Below are positions 1-8,657 of a stretch of DNA of 64,000 bases, one piece after another. The notes below the pieces were generated by a model. The model did not search any database, had not been told where the DNA came from, and worked only from the letters and a program-made list of their open reading frames with translations. Source of the stretch: Actinokineospora iranica. Its GTDB lineage: Bacteria > Actinomycetota > Actinomycetes > Mycobacteriales > Pseudonocardiaceae. The stretch covers positions 222,211-286,210 of the forward strand of contig NZ_FMZZ01000008.1 in assembly GCF_900101685.1 (NCBI RefSeq). The letters are read 5' to 3'. Numbering within the stretch: the first letter of the stretch is position 1; each line of letters opens with the position of its first letter. A program made the position numbers and the translations under genes.

Positions 1-814
1 CCTCGACCAACACGCCCAGCCGCAGGCCCACGGCGAAATTCGGCGCGGCCGGGACCGCGCGCCGCAGCGGCAGGGCGAGGGTGATCGCGGCGAACCGGGC
101 CAGCTCCCGCACGGCGGCGGACAGTGGTGCGCAACGCAACAGCATCAACAATCTGTTGCGCTCGTTCCAGCGGTGGAACGCCCGCGACCCCGGTCGGGTG
201 CTGGCCCCGTGCAGGTGGACCGCGACCGCGTCGGGCGCGGACAGCACGGTCCACCCGCCCAGCCGCAGCCGCCACGAGGTGTCGGTGTCCTCGTAATAGC
301 AGAAGAAGCCCGCGGGCACCCCGCCCACCTCGGCCAGCGCCGACATCCGGACCAGGGCCGCGCCGCCGCAGAACCCGAACACCGGACCGGTCACCGCGTC
401 CGCGCCGTAGCCCAACGCGGTCAGCCGCACCCCCACCGACTGGACCGCGCCGTCCGGCCTGCTCAGCCGCGCGCTCGCGGCCCCGGCCCGGTCGTCGTGC
501 TCCAGCGCGTCCTCCAGCGCGGCCAGCCAGTCCGGCGCGGGCGCGGCGTCGTCGTTGAGCCAGGCGGCATAGGGCGTGCCGACCGAGGGCAGCGCCGCGG
601 CCAGCCCGCCCGCGTACCCCGCGTTGCGGTCGAGCCGGATCACCTCCGGCGCCAGCGGGTGCGCGGCCACCACGGCGGCGGTCCCGTCGTCGGAGGCGTT
701 GTCCAGCACGATCGTCCGATGTGGACGGGTCTGCCCGGCGAGCGCGTCCAGGCACGCCCCGATGTGCTCCCGGCCACGCCAGGTGACCACCACGACCGTC
801 GTCCGCGCGTCCAC
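1..814 (-). CDS. Family 2 glycosyltransferase (3' end outside window)
   Basis: Cytoplasmic-face GT-A glycosyltransferase of the WcaA/rhamnosyltransferase type, probably adding a sugar to a cell-envelope polysaccharide precursor; the acceptor cannot be told. The visible 271 residues hold the N-terminal nucleotide-binding strand (VVVVTW, residues 7-12), LDNASDDGT at about 37-45, the acidic NDDAAPAPDW (87-96) that stands for the DxD metal/sugar-nucleotide site, and the later CYYEDTDTSWR (about 172-182) typical of GT2 enzymes. No membrane segment is seen. I chose the GTG at 814; no clear Shine-Dalgarno precedes it. It is transcribed divergently from the GT4 gene at 858, leaving 43 bp for both promoters. 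The gene runs off the left edge. Family assignment is firm, donor and acceptor are unknown. Confidence 0.85.
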   Translation of the reverse strand, partial: MDARTTVVVVTWRGREHIGACLDALAGQTRPHRTIVLDNASDDGTAAVVAAHPLAPEVIRLDRNAGYAGGLAAALPSVGTPYAAWLNDDAAPAPDWLAALEDALEHDDRAGAASARLSRPDGAVQSVGVRLTALGYGADAVTGPVFGFCGGAALVRMSALAEVGGVPAGFFCYYEDTDTSWRLRLGGWTVLSAPDAVAVHLHGASTRPGSRAFHRWNERNRLLMLLRCAPLSAAVRELARFAAITLALPLRRAVPAAPNFAVGLRLGVLVE

Positions 815-857
815 GGCCTGTGACCGTACGCTGCGGTCCGCGTGGGACCCTGGGCCG

Positions 858-1961
858 GTGCCCGAGCTCGTCGTGCTCACCGAGCAGCTTCTCGCCCCCG
901 TGCCCGGCGGCACCGGCCGCTACACCCGGGAGCTGACGGCCGCGCTGGCCGCCGCCGCGCCCGAGGGCTGGACCGTCGCGGGCGTCACCGCGTGGCACCG
1001 CGACCCGGGAGCCGCGCGGATTCCCGGCGTCGCGGGGCCCCGGCCGCTGCCGCTGCCGCGTCGGGCGCTGACGCTGGCCTGGGAGCACGGGCTGCCGCCC
1101 TGGCCGGGCGGCGACATCGTGCACGCGCCGACCCCGCTGGCCCCCGCCGCCGCCCGCCGCGGCCGGGCGCTGGTCGTCACCGTGCACGACACGGTGCCCT
1201 TCACCCACCCCGAGACGCTGACCCCGCGCGGGGCGGCCTGGCACCAGGCGATGATCCGGCGGGCCACCCTGCGGGCGGACGCCGTCGTCGTGCCCACCGC
1301 CGCCGTGGCCGCCGACCTGGCCACGCACGCGCCCGGACCTGCGCCCGTGCACGTCATCGGCCACGGCGTGTCCCGGCTGCCCGAGGAGCCGGTGGACCTG
1401 GACCTGCCCCAGAAGTACGTGCTCGCGGTGGGCACCGTCGAGCCGCGCAAGGGGCTCGACGTGCTGGTCGAAGCCCTCGCGCACGGCCCGGACCTGCCGC
1501 TGGTCGTGGTCGGGCCGCCCGGCTGGGGCGGGGTCGACCTGCGCGCGCTCGCCGCCGCGCACGGTTTGCCCCCGGACCGGGTGCGGGTCCTGGGCCGGGT
1601 CACCGACGCCGAACTGGCCGAGGTCCTGCGCCGCGCGACGGTGTTCGCCGCCCCCAGCCGCGCCGAGGGCTTCGGGCTGCCGATGCTGGAGGCCATGGCC
1701 GCCGGGGTCCCGGTCGTGCACTCGGACGCGCCCGCGCTGGTCGAGGTCGCGGGCGGCGCGGGGGTGAGCACCCCGCGCGGCGATCCCGCGGAGTTGGCCC
1801 GCGCGTTGCGTGCTGTTTCCTCGTCCCCGGAGCACGCGGCCGCCCTGTCCGCGGGCGGAAAGGCGCGCGCGGCCACCTTCACCTGGGAAAAGGCCGCGGC
1901 CGCTGTGTGGAGCCTGCATCTGGGCCTGCGCGCCGCCGCCGATGAGTTCACTCGTTCGTGA
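858..1961 (+). CDS. GT4-family glycosyltransferase
   Basis: Retaining GT-B glycosyltransferase (group 1/GT4, mannosyltransferase-like), 367 residues, acting on envelope polysaccharide or glycolipid. The N-terminal acceptor domain begins ELVVLTEQLLAPVPGGTGRY, with the glycine-rich loop of GT-B folds. The C-terminal donor domain starts at VGTVEPRKGLDVLVEAL and holds RAEGFGLPMLEAMAAGVPVV, the E-x7-E signature that contacts the nucleotide sugar. The GTG at 858 is chosen because the protein then starts directly with the first beta strand; a TACGCT box at 827-832 would place transcription start about 18 nt upstream. It overlaps the next glycosyltransferase by 4 nt (GTGA), so the two are likely translationally coupled. 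Specific sugar not deducible. Confidence 0.9.
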   Translation: MPELVVLTEQLLAPVPGGTGRYTRELTAALAAAAPEGWTVAGVTAWHRDPGAARIPGVAGPRPLPLPRRALTLAWEHGLPPWPGGDIVHAPTPLAPAAARRGRALVVTVHDTVPFTHPETLTPRGAAWHQAMIRRATLRADAVVVPTAAVAADLATHAPGPAPVHVIGHGVSRLPEEPVDLDLPQKYVLAVGTVEPRKGLDVLVEALAHGPDLPLVVVGPPGWGGVDLRALAAAHGLPPDRVRVLGRVTDAELAEVLRRATVFAAPSRAEGFGLPMLEAMAAGVPVVHSDAPALVEVAGGAGVSTPRGDPAELARALRAVSSSPEHAAALSAGGKARAATFTWEKAAAAVWSLHLGLRAAADEFTRS

Positions 1962-3148
1962 GAAACGCCGATCCCGTGCGTCGTACCCTTGCTCGCGTGT
2001 CCCTGGCCGACCCCCGCGTGCTCATCGACGCGACCGCAGTCCCGGCGGACCGCGGCGGCGTGGGCCGCTACGTCGACTCGCTCGTCGCGGCGCTCGACGC
2101 GGACGGCGCCCGGCTCAGCGTGGTCTGCCAGCCCCGCGACGCCGCGCTCTACGGCCGGATCGCCCCGCGCTCGCGGATAGTGCCGACCTCGGAGTCGATA
2201 GCCACCCGCACCGCGCGGCTTACCTGGGAACAGACAACCCTGCCGCGCCTGGTCCGCAAACTCGGCGTCGACGTGCTGCACTCCCCGCATTACACGATCC
2301 CGCTGGCCGGACAGGCCGCGTCCGTGGTGACCCTGCACGACGCGACGTTCTTCACCGACGCCGTGCTCCACCACTCCATCAAGGCCCGCTTCTTCCGCGC
2401 CTGGACCCGGACCGCGCTGCTGCGCGCGTCCCTGTGCGTCGTCCCGAGCGTGGCCACAGCCACCGAGCTCACCCGGGTCGCGGGCGCCGACCCGCGCGGC
2501 CTTGAGGTCATCCAGCACGGCGTCGGCACCGACCGCTTCCACCCGCCGTCGCCGCGGGAGGTCGCCGACGCCCGGGCCGCGGTCGGCCTGGGCGGCACCC
2601 CGTACGTGGCGTTCCTCGGCGCGCTGGAGCCACGCAAGAACGTGCCCGCCCTGATCCGCGGCTTCGCCTCAGCCTGCCGCGACCGCCCCGACCCGCCCGC
2701 GCTCGTGCTGGCCGGGCAGCCGGGCTGGGACCACCAGATCGAACGCGCCCTCGACGCCGTGCCGCACCGCCTGCGCGTCATCCGGGCGGGCTACCTGCCC
2801 TTCGACAACCTGGCGGGCTTCCTCGGCGGGGCCGCCCTGGTGGCCTACCCCAGCCTCGGCGAGGGCTTCGGCCTCCCGGTCCTGGAGGCCATGGCCTGCG
2901 GCTCCTGCGTGCTCACCACCCGCCGCCTGTCCCTCCCCGAAGTCGGCGGCGACGCCGTCGCCTACTGCGGCGTCGGCGCGGGCGACATCGGCGCGGCCAT
3001 CAGCGATCTGCTGGACGACCCGGCCCGCCGCGCCGACCTCTCCGCCGCCGCGCAGCGAAGAGCCAAGGACTTCTCCTGGGACCTGAGCGCCGAACGCCAC
3101 CGCTCCGCCTACGGCCGCGCCTTCACCCTGCACCGAAGGTCACGCTGA
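1958..3148 (+). CDS. GT4-family glycosyltransferase
   Basis: Second GT-B glycosyltransferase, 396 residues if started at the GTG overlapping the previous stop codon. A second in-frame GTG at 1997 would begin just before LADPRVLIDATAV and matches the usual start of this family; neither has a convincing ribosome site. Features: DRGGVGRYVD near the N-terminus, LEPRKNVPALIRG opening the donor domain, and SLGEGFGLPVLEAMACGSC carrying the E-x7-E motif. It is a diverged relative of the gene before it, which suggests successive transfers, for instance two mannoses or rhamnoses, on the same acceptor. Donor and acceptor unknown. Confidence 0.88.
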   Translation: MRNADPVRRTLARVSLADPRVLIDATAVPADRGGVGRYVDSLVAALDADGARLSVVCQPRDAALYGRIAPRSRIVPTSESIATRTARLTWEQTTLPRLVRKLGVDVLHSPHYTIPLAGQAASVVTLHDATFFTDAVLHHSIKARFFRAWTRTALLRASLCVVPSVATATELTRVAGADPRGLEVIQHGVGTDRFHPPSPREVADARAAVGLGGTPYVAFLGALEPRKNVPALIRGFASACRDRPDPPALVLAGQPGWDHQIERALDAVPHRLRVIRAGYLPFDNLAGFLGGAALVAYPSLGEGFGLPVLEAMACGSCVLTTRRLSLPEVGGDAVAYCGVGAGDIGAAISDLLDDPARRADLSAAAQRRAKDFSWDLSAERHRSAYGRAFTLHRRSR

Positions 3149-3170
3149 CCGGCGTGCACAATGTCAGGTC

Positions 3171-4034
3171 GTGACCGCCGAACCGACCCCCTACGGTGAT
3201 CAGCTCGCCGTCGTGACCGTGACGTACTCGCCCGGCGAGACCCTGGAGCGGTTCCTCACCACCCTGGCCAAGGCCACCGACCGCCCGGTCCACGTGATCC
3301 TGGCCGACAACGGCTCGACCGACGGCGCCCCAGAGGCAGCCGCAGCCGCTTGCGACAACGTCGAACTGGTCCGCACCGGCGGCAACCTCGGCTACGGCTC
3401 CGGCGCCAACCGCGGCGTAGCAGCGTTGGACGACTCGTACGGCTGGATAGTCATAGCCAACCCCGACCTGGAATGGTCCCCAGGCTCCCTGGACGAGCTA
3501 CTGGCCGCCACCCACCGCTGGCCCCGAGGCGGCGCCTTCGGCCCCCTCATCACAGAACCAAACGGCCGCGTCTACCCATCGGCCCGAGAAATCCCCTCCC
3601 TGGGCAAAGGAATAGGCCACGGCCTCCTAGGCAAAATCTGGCCTGCCAACCCCTGGACCCAGTCCTACAAACAGTCGACAACAAACATCACCGAACGCGT
3701 GGCAGGCTGGCTATCCGGCTCCTGCCTACTCCTCCGCCGAGAAGCCTTCGACTCCGTAGACGGCTTCGACTCCCGCTACTTCATGTATTTCGAGGATGTA
3801 GACCTAGGCGAACGCCTGACCCGGACAGGCTGGCAAAACATCTACGTCCCCACAGCGGAAGTAATGCACATCCAAGGCGTCTCAACAGCCAAGGCCTCCA
3901 CGGCCATGCTGACCGCCCACCACGACAGCGCCTACCGCTACATCGCAGACAGGCACCAAGGCCCCCACTGGGCCCCCGTCCGCGCAGCCGTCAAAGCAGG
4001 CCTGGCAATACGCCTCAAACTGCACAACCGCTAA
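3171..4034 (+). CDS. WbbL-like GT2 rhamnosyltransferase
   Basis: GT-A glycosyltransferase of 287 residues resembling the mycobacterial WbbL group, which adds L-rhamnose to GlcNAc-diphospho-decaprenol to make the arabinogalactan linker. Motifs: VVTVTYSPGETLERFL (residues 14-29), LADNGSTDGAPE, NLGYGSGANRG, then IANPDLEWSPGSL, whose NPD replaces DxD, and YFMYFEDVDLGERL, the ED-x-D-L motif. The neighbouring GDP-mannose pyrophosphorylase and fbiAB repeat the Rv3265c-Rv3261 order of M. tuberculosis, which supports the wbbL assignment. The start is GTG 3171. From about 3340 onward the codons shift to A-ending forms (CCA, ACA, GTA, AGA) compared with the first part. Precise donor is inference. Confidence 0.82.
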   Translation: MTAEPTPYGDQLAVVTVTYSPGETLERFLTTLAKATDRPVHVILADNGSTDGAPEAAAAACDNVELVRTGGNLGYGSGANRGVAALDDSYGWIVIANPDLEWSPGSLDELLAATHRWPRGGAFGPLITEPNGRVYPSAREIPSLGKGIGHGLLGKIWPANPWTQSYKQSTTNITERVAGWLSGSCLLLRREAFDSVDGFDSRYFMYFEDVDLGERLTRTGWQNIYVPTAEVMHIQGVSTAKASTAMLTAHHDSAYRYIADRHQGPHWAPVRAAVKAGLAIRLKLHNR

Positions 4035-4122
4035 CCCGGCAAAACCTGGGCCCAACCCGCCCGCTTGTCAGGTCCCACGCGGGTCAAAGCCGCCACCCCA
4101 TCGAGCAAACACCCCAAGCGAA

Positions 4123-4503
4123 CTAACGCGAGCCACCATCAAGCCGCTGGGTCAAGCTAGGCCGAGAAGCAGGCGGCTGCTTCTCCGTCGGAACCAGCCC
4201 CTCCACCGGCTCGGGCTCAGGCTGGCGAGGCTGCTGCCGAGGAAGCCGCTCAGTAGGCCGCCCAGGAGACGCCAACGACTGCGTGGCAGCCTCCTGCGCG
4301 ATAGCGGGCAGCTCGTCCTCAGCCCGGCTGGCCGGAAACACCTGAGTCGCGTCAGCGTTGTCGATCGCCGACACCACGGCCCGCGGAATCTGCAGCGTCG
4401 CCGCGGCGTCCATCGGCGAGATCGCGCTCTCCGGGGTGACGACGTAAGCGCCGCGGGCGCGGGCTCGGGCCAGGATGGCGTCGGCCCGGTCACGAGGGTC
4501 CAT
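4123..4503 (-). CDS. Conserved hypothetical protein
   Basis: I do not recognise a named family. The 126-residue product starts MDPRDRADAILARARARGAY and is predicted cytoplasmic: no signal peptide or membrane segment. The first 60 residues look folded (helical DRADAILARARARG, then TPESAISPMDAAATLQIP), while the last 65 are rich in proline, glutamate and glutamine (RQQPRQPEPEPVEG) and probably disordered. The ATG at 4503 is preceded by AGGAGAGG about 8 nt upstream, which decides the start over longer frames. It is convergent with the GT2 gene and lies 91 bp upstream of nothing it shares an operon with visibly except the GDP-mannose pyrophosphorylase downstream of its own start on the other side; function unknown. 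Confidence 0.7.
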   Translation of the reverse strand: MDPRDRADAILARARARGAYVVTPESAISPMDAAATLQIPRAVVSAIDNADATQVFPASRAEDELPAIAQEAATQSLASPGRPTERLPRQQPRQPEPEPVEGLVPTEKQPPASRPSLTQRLDGGSR

Positions 4504-4594
4504 GTGGCGGCCTCTCCTGCGTCGCTCCGAGTTCCTTGTCAGAGTATCCCGCTTGCCGCGTGGCGTCAGCAGAGACCGGCAATACACAGGACAT

Positions 4595-5698
4595 TCAGAG
4601 GTAATCCAGTTCTCCGCGGTCGCGCAGGATCTCGGTGAGGCGTTTGACGTCCTGGGCGCGGTCGCGTCGGCAGACCAGGACGGCGTCGTCGGTGTCGACC
4701 ACGATCAGGTCGTGCACGCCCAGGGTGGCGACCAGCCTGCCGCCGGACGGGACGACGACCATGCCTTCGCCGTCGACCACGACGGCCTTGCTGTCCGGGC
4801 GGGTGGTGAAGGCCCTGCCGCCGCCGACGTCGGTTCCCAGCAGGTCGACCACGGTCTCGAAGTCGCCGATGTCGCTCCAGCCGAAGTCGCCGGGGACGGT
4901 GGCGACCTTGCCGTCTTCGGCTGCCGGTTCCATCACCGCGTACTCGACGGCGACCTTGGGCACCGTCGGCCACAGCTCGGCCAGGACGTCCTGCTGGGTG
5001 TCGGTGTCCCAGGCTGTGGCGATCTTGGTGATGGGCTCGGCGACGTCCGGGCGGCGGGCCTGGAGTTCGGCGAGGAACACGTCGGTGCGCCAGACGAACA
5101 TGCTGGCGTTCCACAGGTAGCTGCCGGAGGCGAGGTAGCGGGTGGCGACCTCGAGCGAGGGCTTCTCCTTGAACTCCAGCACCTTCTGGATGACCGAGCG
5201 CTGCGCCGTCTCGCTGCAGCAGAGGTAGCCGTAGCCGGTCTCCGGGCGGGTCGGGGTGATGCCGATGGTCATCAGGTGGCCGTCGCGGGCGCCGTCGACA
5301 GCGCGGGCGACGGTGGCGGCGAACTCGTCGGTGTCGGTGATCAGGTGGTCGGCGGCGAAGGAGGCCATCACCGCGCCGGGGCTGCGGCGCTCGATCACCG
5401 CGGCGGCCAGGGCGATCGCGGCGCAGGAGTCGCGGGCGAACGGCTCGACGAGGATGTTGCGCTCGGGCAGGTCCGGCAGCTGCCGGGCGACGCCGACCGC
5501 GTGCGGGGTGCCGGTCACCACGAGCAGGTTCTCCGGGCGCGACAGCGGCGCCAGCCGGTCGTAGGTGGCCTGCAGCAGCGAGCGGTCGGTGCCGGTGAGC
5601 GGGTGCAGGAACTTCGGGTTCGCCGCGCGCGACAACGGCCACAGGCGGGTGCCGCTCCCACCCGCGGGCACGACTACGTGCAGTTCTGTCGACGTCAC
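4595..5698 (-). CDS. manC: Mannose-1-phosphate guanylyltransferase
   Basis: Makes GDP-mannose from mannose-1-phosphate and GTP, the donor for mannosylated lipids and glycans. The 367-residue protein has the nucleotidyltransferase signature VVPAGGSGTRLWPLSR at residues 9-24, including the GxGxRLxPL pyrophosphorylase loop, then FLHPLTGTDRSLLQ, the active-site strand FAADHLI, the sugar-binding GYGYL and VLEFKEKP, and NASMFVWR. There is no C-terminal isomerase domain, so it is the single-function form. GTG 5698 is the start; upstream DNA is shared with the divergent DNA glycosylase (75 bp). Together with manB and manA at 17.7-21.7 kb it completes fructose-6-phosphate to GDP-mannose. Equivalent to Rv3264c, which older literature names manB. 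Confidence 0.93.
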   Translation of the reverse strand: MTSTELHVVVPAGGSGTRLWPLSRAANPKFLHPLTGTDRSLLQATYDRLAPLSRPENLLVVTGTPHAVGVARQLPDLPERNILVEPFARDSCAAIALAAAVIERRSPGAVMASFAADHLITDTDEFAATVARAVDGARDGHLMTIGITPTRPETGYGYLCCSETAQRSVIQKVLEFKEKPSLEVATRYLASGSYLWNASMFVWRTDVFLAELQARRPDVAEPITKIATAWDTDTQQDVLAELWPTVPKVAVEYAVMEPAAEDGKVATVPGDFGWSDIGDFETVVDLLGTDVGGGRAFTTRPDSKAVVVDGEGMVVVPSGGRLVATLGVHDLIVVDTDDAVLVCRRDRAQDVKRLTEILRDRGELDYL

Positions 5699-5773
5699 TG
5701 AGGTTCTCGTCCCTGTTCCCGACGCTGTGAGTGGTGGCGCCACTGTAGCCAACCGGCGGGTACGGTCCTCGTG

Positions 5774-6694
5774 GTGACGTCCATCCCCACCCGCGCGTCG
5801 CGGTCCCGGCACTGGGTTCCGGGCTTCGCCCTCGACATCGCGGCCGTCCTGCGCCCGCTGCGCCGCGGCCCGCACGACCCCGCGTTCCGCCAGGACCACC
5901 GGGGTCTGTGGCTGGCCGCGAACACCCCGGACGGCCCGGGAACCCTGCTGCTGCGGGCGCACGCGGGCGGGGTCGACGCCACCGCGTGGGGCGCGGCGGA
6001 CGCGCTGCTCGACGGCGTCCCCGCCCTGCTGGGCGGGCACGACGACGACTCCGGCTTCGAGCCACGGCACCCGCTGATCACCGCCGCCCGCCGCGCCCGG
6101 CCGGGCCTGCGCCTGGGCGCGACCGGCCGGGTGTGGGACGTGCTGCTGGCCGCGATCGTGGAGCAGAAGGTCACCGGCGTCGAAGCGCACCGCTCCTGGC
6201 GGGAACTCGCCCGCCGCTTCGGCGTCGCCGCCCCCGGCCCGACCCCGCCGGGCATGGCCGTCCCGCCGACCCCGCGCGCGGTGCTCGGCATCCAGGACTG
6301 GGAGTGGCACAAGGCGGGGGTCGACAACGCCCGCAGGCGCGCGATCATCGCCGCCGCCCAGGTCGCGACCCGCCTGGAACGCGCGGCCGAGTCCGGCGGC
6401 GTCGAGGGCAGGCTGCTGCTGCGCAAGGTCCCCGGCGTCGGCGTCTGGACGGCGGCGGAGGTCGCCCAGCGCGCCTGGGGAGACCCGGACGCGGTCAGCG
6501 TCGGCGACTTCCACATCCCGGCCCTGGTCGGCTACGCGTTGACCGGCCGCAAGACCGACGACAACGGGATGCTGGAAATCCTCGCCCCCTACGCCCCGCA
6601 CCGGCAGCGGGTCGTCCGCTACATCGAGGCCAGCGGCTTCGCCAAGCCCCGCTTCGGCCCCCGGATGACGGTGAAGGACTACCGCGGGATGTGA
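5774..6694 (+). CDS. AlkA-like DNA-3-methyladenine glycosylase
   Basis: Base-excision repair glycosylase of the HhH-GPD superfamily, 306 residues, expected to remove alkylated purines. The helix-hairpin-helix is LLRKVPGVGVWTAAEVAQRA and is followed by VSVGDFHIP, whose aspartate is the catalytic residue of AlkA-type enzymes. VWDVLLAAIVEQKVTGVEAH is the conserved helix ahead of it. No iron-sulfur cysteines are present, unlike EndoIII/MutY. Two adjacent GTG codons (5771, 5774) can start; 5774 lies exactly 7 nt after a TACGGT box (5761-5766), so the message is probably leaderless. It is divergent from manC. Substrate range is inferred from the family only. Confidence 0.85.
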   Translation: MTSIPTRASRSRHWVPGFALDIAAVLRPLRRGPHDPAFRQDHRGLWLAANTPDGPGTLLLRAHAGGVDATAWGAADALLDGVPALLGGHDDDSGFEPRHPLITAARRARPGLRLGATGRVWDVLLAAIVEQKVTGVEAHRSWRELARRFGVAAPGPTPPGMAVPPTPRAVLGIQDWEWHKAGVDNARRRAIIAAAQVATRLERAAESGGVEGRLLLRKVPGVGVWTAAEVAQRAWGDPDAVSVGDFHIPALVGYALTGRKTDDNGMLEILAPYAPHRQRVVRYIEASGFAKPRFGPRMTVKDYRGM

Positions 6695-6700
6695 GGGGGC

Positions 6701-7993
6701 TCAGGCCCGGTTGTCGGTCAAGCGCTCGTCAAGCGTTTTCACCGCGTTGGAATCACGCCACGGTTCTAGTGCCCGACGGGTGTCGCGCAACCGTTCCCGC
6801 AGGCGAACCGAGCGGTTTCGAGTGGTCGCTTCGATCACATCTTCCATAATCAGAACCGCGGCGTCGGGTTCCTGGAGCTGAACGTGCGCTTGGGCCAGAT
6901 ACAGCATGGTGTAGGCGTTGTCCCGCACCAAGGAGCGGTTATGCAGCCTGAGCGCGTTCCGTGCCTGGGAAACCGCCTCGGTCGGCTGCCGCAGATTCAG
7001 ATGGCAGATGGCCTTCGCGTTGGCGAGAGAGCCGCTGTCATAGAAATACGCCAGCGACGCGTCGCGTTTTCCCGCTTGAGCGAGCCGCGCTTCTGCCTGT
7101 TCCAGAGCGGTGAGGCACTCGTCCGATTGTCCGTCCCGCGCGTAGGCGCGGGCCGCCTGGCTGGCCGCGTGGGCGCGCACCAGTGTGTCGTCCGAGCGCT
7201 CGGCAGCCCTGCGTGAAGCTTCGGCGTAGTCGATGGCCAAGTGTGCCTTGTCCTGCATCAACGCGGTATGGCTCATGCGCCCCAGGGTGAAACTGCTCAT
7301 CGTCGAATCGCGCGCCTCGTGCGACAACTCGCGGCCGCGATCGTAAAACTGCCACGCGTTGCCGTAATCCGCCGCCTCGGAGAACAGCCAACCGGCCAAT
7401 CCCGAGAGGCCGCCGCAGGTGGAAAGCAGCTTGGGGCGAAGCTCGCCGGGGCAGTCGCGAAGCATGCCCTGCGCGGCGGACAGCTGTGCGAGCACAGTGG
7501 GGAGCACGGCTTGTGGCCCGAGGGCGTCGTCTTGTCGTCGGCAGGTCCAGTAGATGGTCTCGATGTGCTCAATAACCTGGTTATCGACGCGTTGAGGGGT
7601 GGTGATGGCTTTGGCCACGCGTTCTTGTTCGTCGGTGTTCAGGTTGGTGAGCGATGGTGCGCTTGCGGTAGCGGCTGTCCAGCCTAGTAGTTGCAGGAGT
7701 TCGCGACGATTCATGGTGTCCACCCAGTGGCGGAACAAGGCCGCCCAGTGCTCGTCGGTGCTGGTGCTTTTCGGCTCCGCTGGGGTCTCGTTCGCCAGTA
7801 GGGTTTCGAGTTCGCGGAGGGTGAGGCCGAGTAGGCGGGCCAGTTTTGGCCGCAGGTACGGCAGGGGTTCGTGTTTGCCGGATTCCCAGGTGTGGACGGC
7901 GGTGCGGTCGATGTGCAGTTCCTCGGCGAGGCGTTCCTGGGTGTAGCCCGCTGCTTTGCGTGCCCTGGCAAGTCGGTCTCGTCGTGCCGCCAT
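6701..7993 (-). CDS. XRE-family regulator with TPR-like repeats
   Basis: Cytoplasmic DNA-binding regulator of 430 residues. The N-terminal HTH_3 domain (about residues 8-62) reads KAAGYTQERLAEELHIDRTA then VHTWESGKHEPLP, the classic turn and recognition helix. Residues 90-110 (MNRRELLQLLGWTAATASA) form the linker usual in this actinomycete class. The remaining 300 residues are alpha-helical tetratricopeptide-like repeats, for example ARAYARDGQSDECLTALEQA and LAQAHVQLQEPDAAVLIMED. The layout is like the Streptomyces NsdA-type regulators, which influence development and antibiotic output; that link is inference. ATG 7993 is followed directly by the HTH. The 3' end lies 6 bp from the convergent glycosylase gene. 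Confidence 0.85.
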   Translation of the reverse strand: MAARRDRLARARKAAGYTQERLAEELHIDRTAVHTWESGKHEPLPYLRPKLARLLGLTLRELETLLANETPAEPKSTSTDEHWAALFRHWVDTMNRRELLQLLGWTAATASAPSLTNLNTDEQERVAKAITTPQRVDNQVIEHIETIYWTCRRQDDALGPQAVLPTVLAQLSAAQGMLRDCPGELRPKLLSTCGGLSGLAGWLFSEAADYGNAWQFYDRGRELSHEARDSTMSSFTLGRMSHTALMQDKAHLAIDYAEASRRAAERSDDTLVRAHAASQAARAYARDGQSDECLTALEQAEARLAQAGKRDASLAYFYDSGSLANAKAICHLNLRQPTEAVSQARNALRLHNRSLVRDNAYTMLYLAQAHVQLQEPDAAVLIMEDVIEATTRNRSVRLRERLRDTRRALEPWRDSNAVKTLDERLTDNRA

Positions 7994-8237
7994 GGCACCC
8001 AGTCTCCCACACCTGTCACGTACAGCGTATGACTCGTTACAGCAGGTCAGGCCCGGCAACCCCACATCTCGCCAACGGGAGCCCAACGAGACTCCGGCGG
8101 CACGCCCAGCCCGCGGTTGGCCGCCTCGATCTCGCGGGGGCCGCTGATCCGGGTGTTCGGCGAGTTCGGCTTCCGGTTTTCGGGCTGTGCGGGCGCCAGC
8201 GGACCTTGTTCTCACCCGCAACCACGTGGCAACCGGG
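7994..8237. other. Intergenic region upstream of the XRE regulator
   Basis: About 240 bp with no ORF that I can support. It must contain the promoter of the XRE regulator, which reads leftward, and the end of the GntR gene. I see no convincing terminator or operator; base composition is slightly lower in GC at 8020-8050. Confidence 0.5.
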
Positions 8238-8594
8238 TCAGGTCTTGCGCAGGGCCGCCTGGACGATGTCCAGGGCCATGGCTCGATCAAGGCCGAGGCT
8301 GTGCGCGGTGGCCGCGTACTCGTCGGCGGCGGCGCGGGCGCGCTCCAGGGTGCGGTCGCCGCCCGCGCCGACGAACGTGCCCAGGCGGCCCCGGGTCTCG
8401 ACCAGGCCTGCCTCCTCCAGTTCGCGGTACGCGCGGGCGACGGTGTTGGCAGCCAAGCCGAGGTCGGCGGCCAGCTTGCGGACTGTCGGCAGCTTCTCGC
8501 CGACCGCGAGGGAGTGGTCGTTGATCCGCTGCGCCAACCCGCTGCGCACCTGCTCGAACGGCGGCACGGGCGACTCCGGGTCGATGGTGATCAC
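8238..8594 (-). CDS. GntR-family (YtrA-like) transcriptional regulator
   Basis: Short 118-residue repressor-type protein. The winged helix-turn-helix spans residues 10-75: FEQVRSGLAQRINDHSLAVG, then KLPTVRKLAADLGLAANTV and AYRELEEAGLVETRGRLGTF. The C-terminal tail is only about 40 residues, the size of the YtrA subfamily, which lacks a large ligand domain and usually controls linked ABC-transporter genes; no such transporter is adjacent here. GTG 8594 sits behind GGGGGAGG with 8 nt spacing. It is followed upstream on the same strand by the Nudix gene (63 bp gap), so it may be the last gene of the fbiA-fbiB-Nudix unit. Target unknown. Confidence 0.88.
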   Translation of the reverse strand: MITIDPESPVPPFEQVRSGLAQRINDHSLAVGEKLPTVRKLAADLGLAANTVARAYRELEEAGLVETRGRLGTFVGAGGDRTLERARAAADEYAATAHSLGLDRAMALDIVQAALRKT

Positions 8595-8657
8595 GGTGTC
8601 ATCCTCCCCCAGGGCGCCGTCGTCACGGCAGGTCCACCGGTGGCGAAACCCCGCCAC

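Noticed and set aside
8037..8225. Small minus-strand ORF in front of the XRE regulator
   Set aside because: No ribosome site, no family and arginine-rich shadow-like composition.
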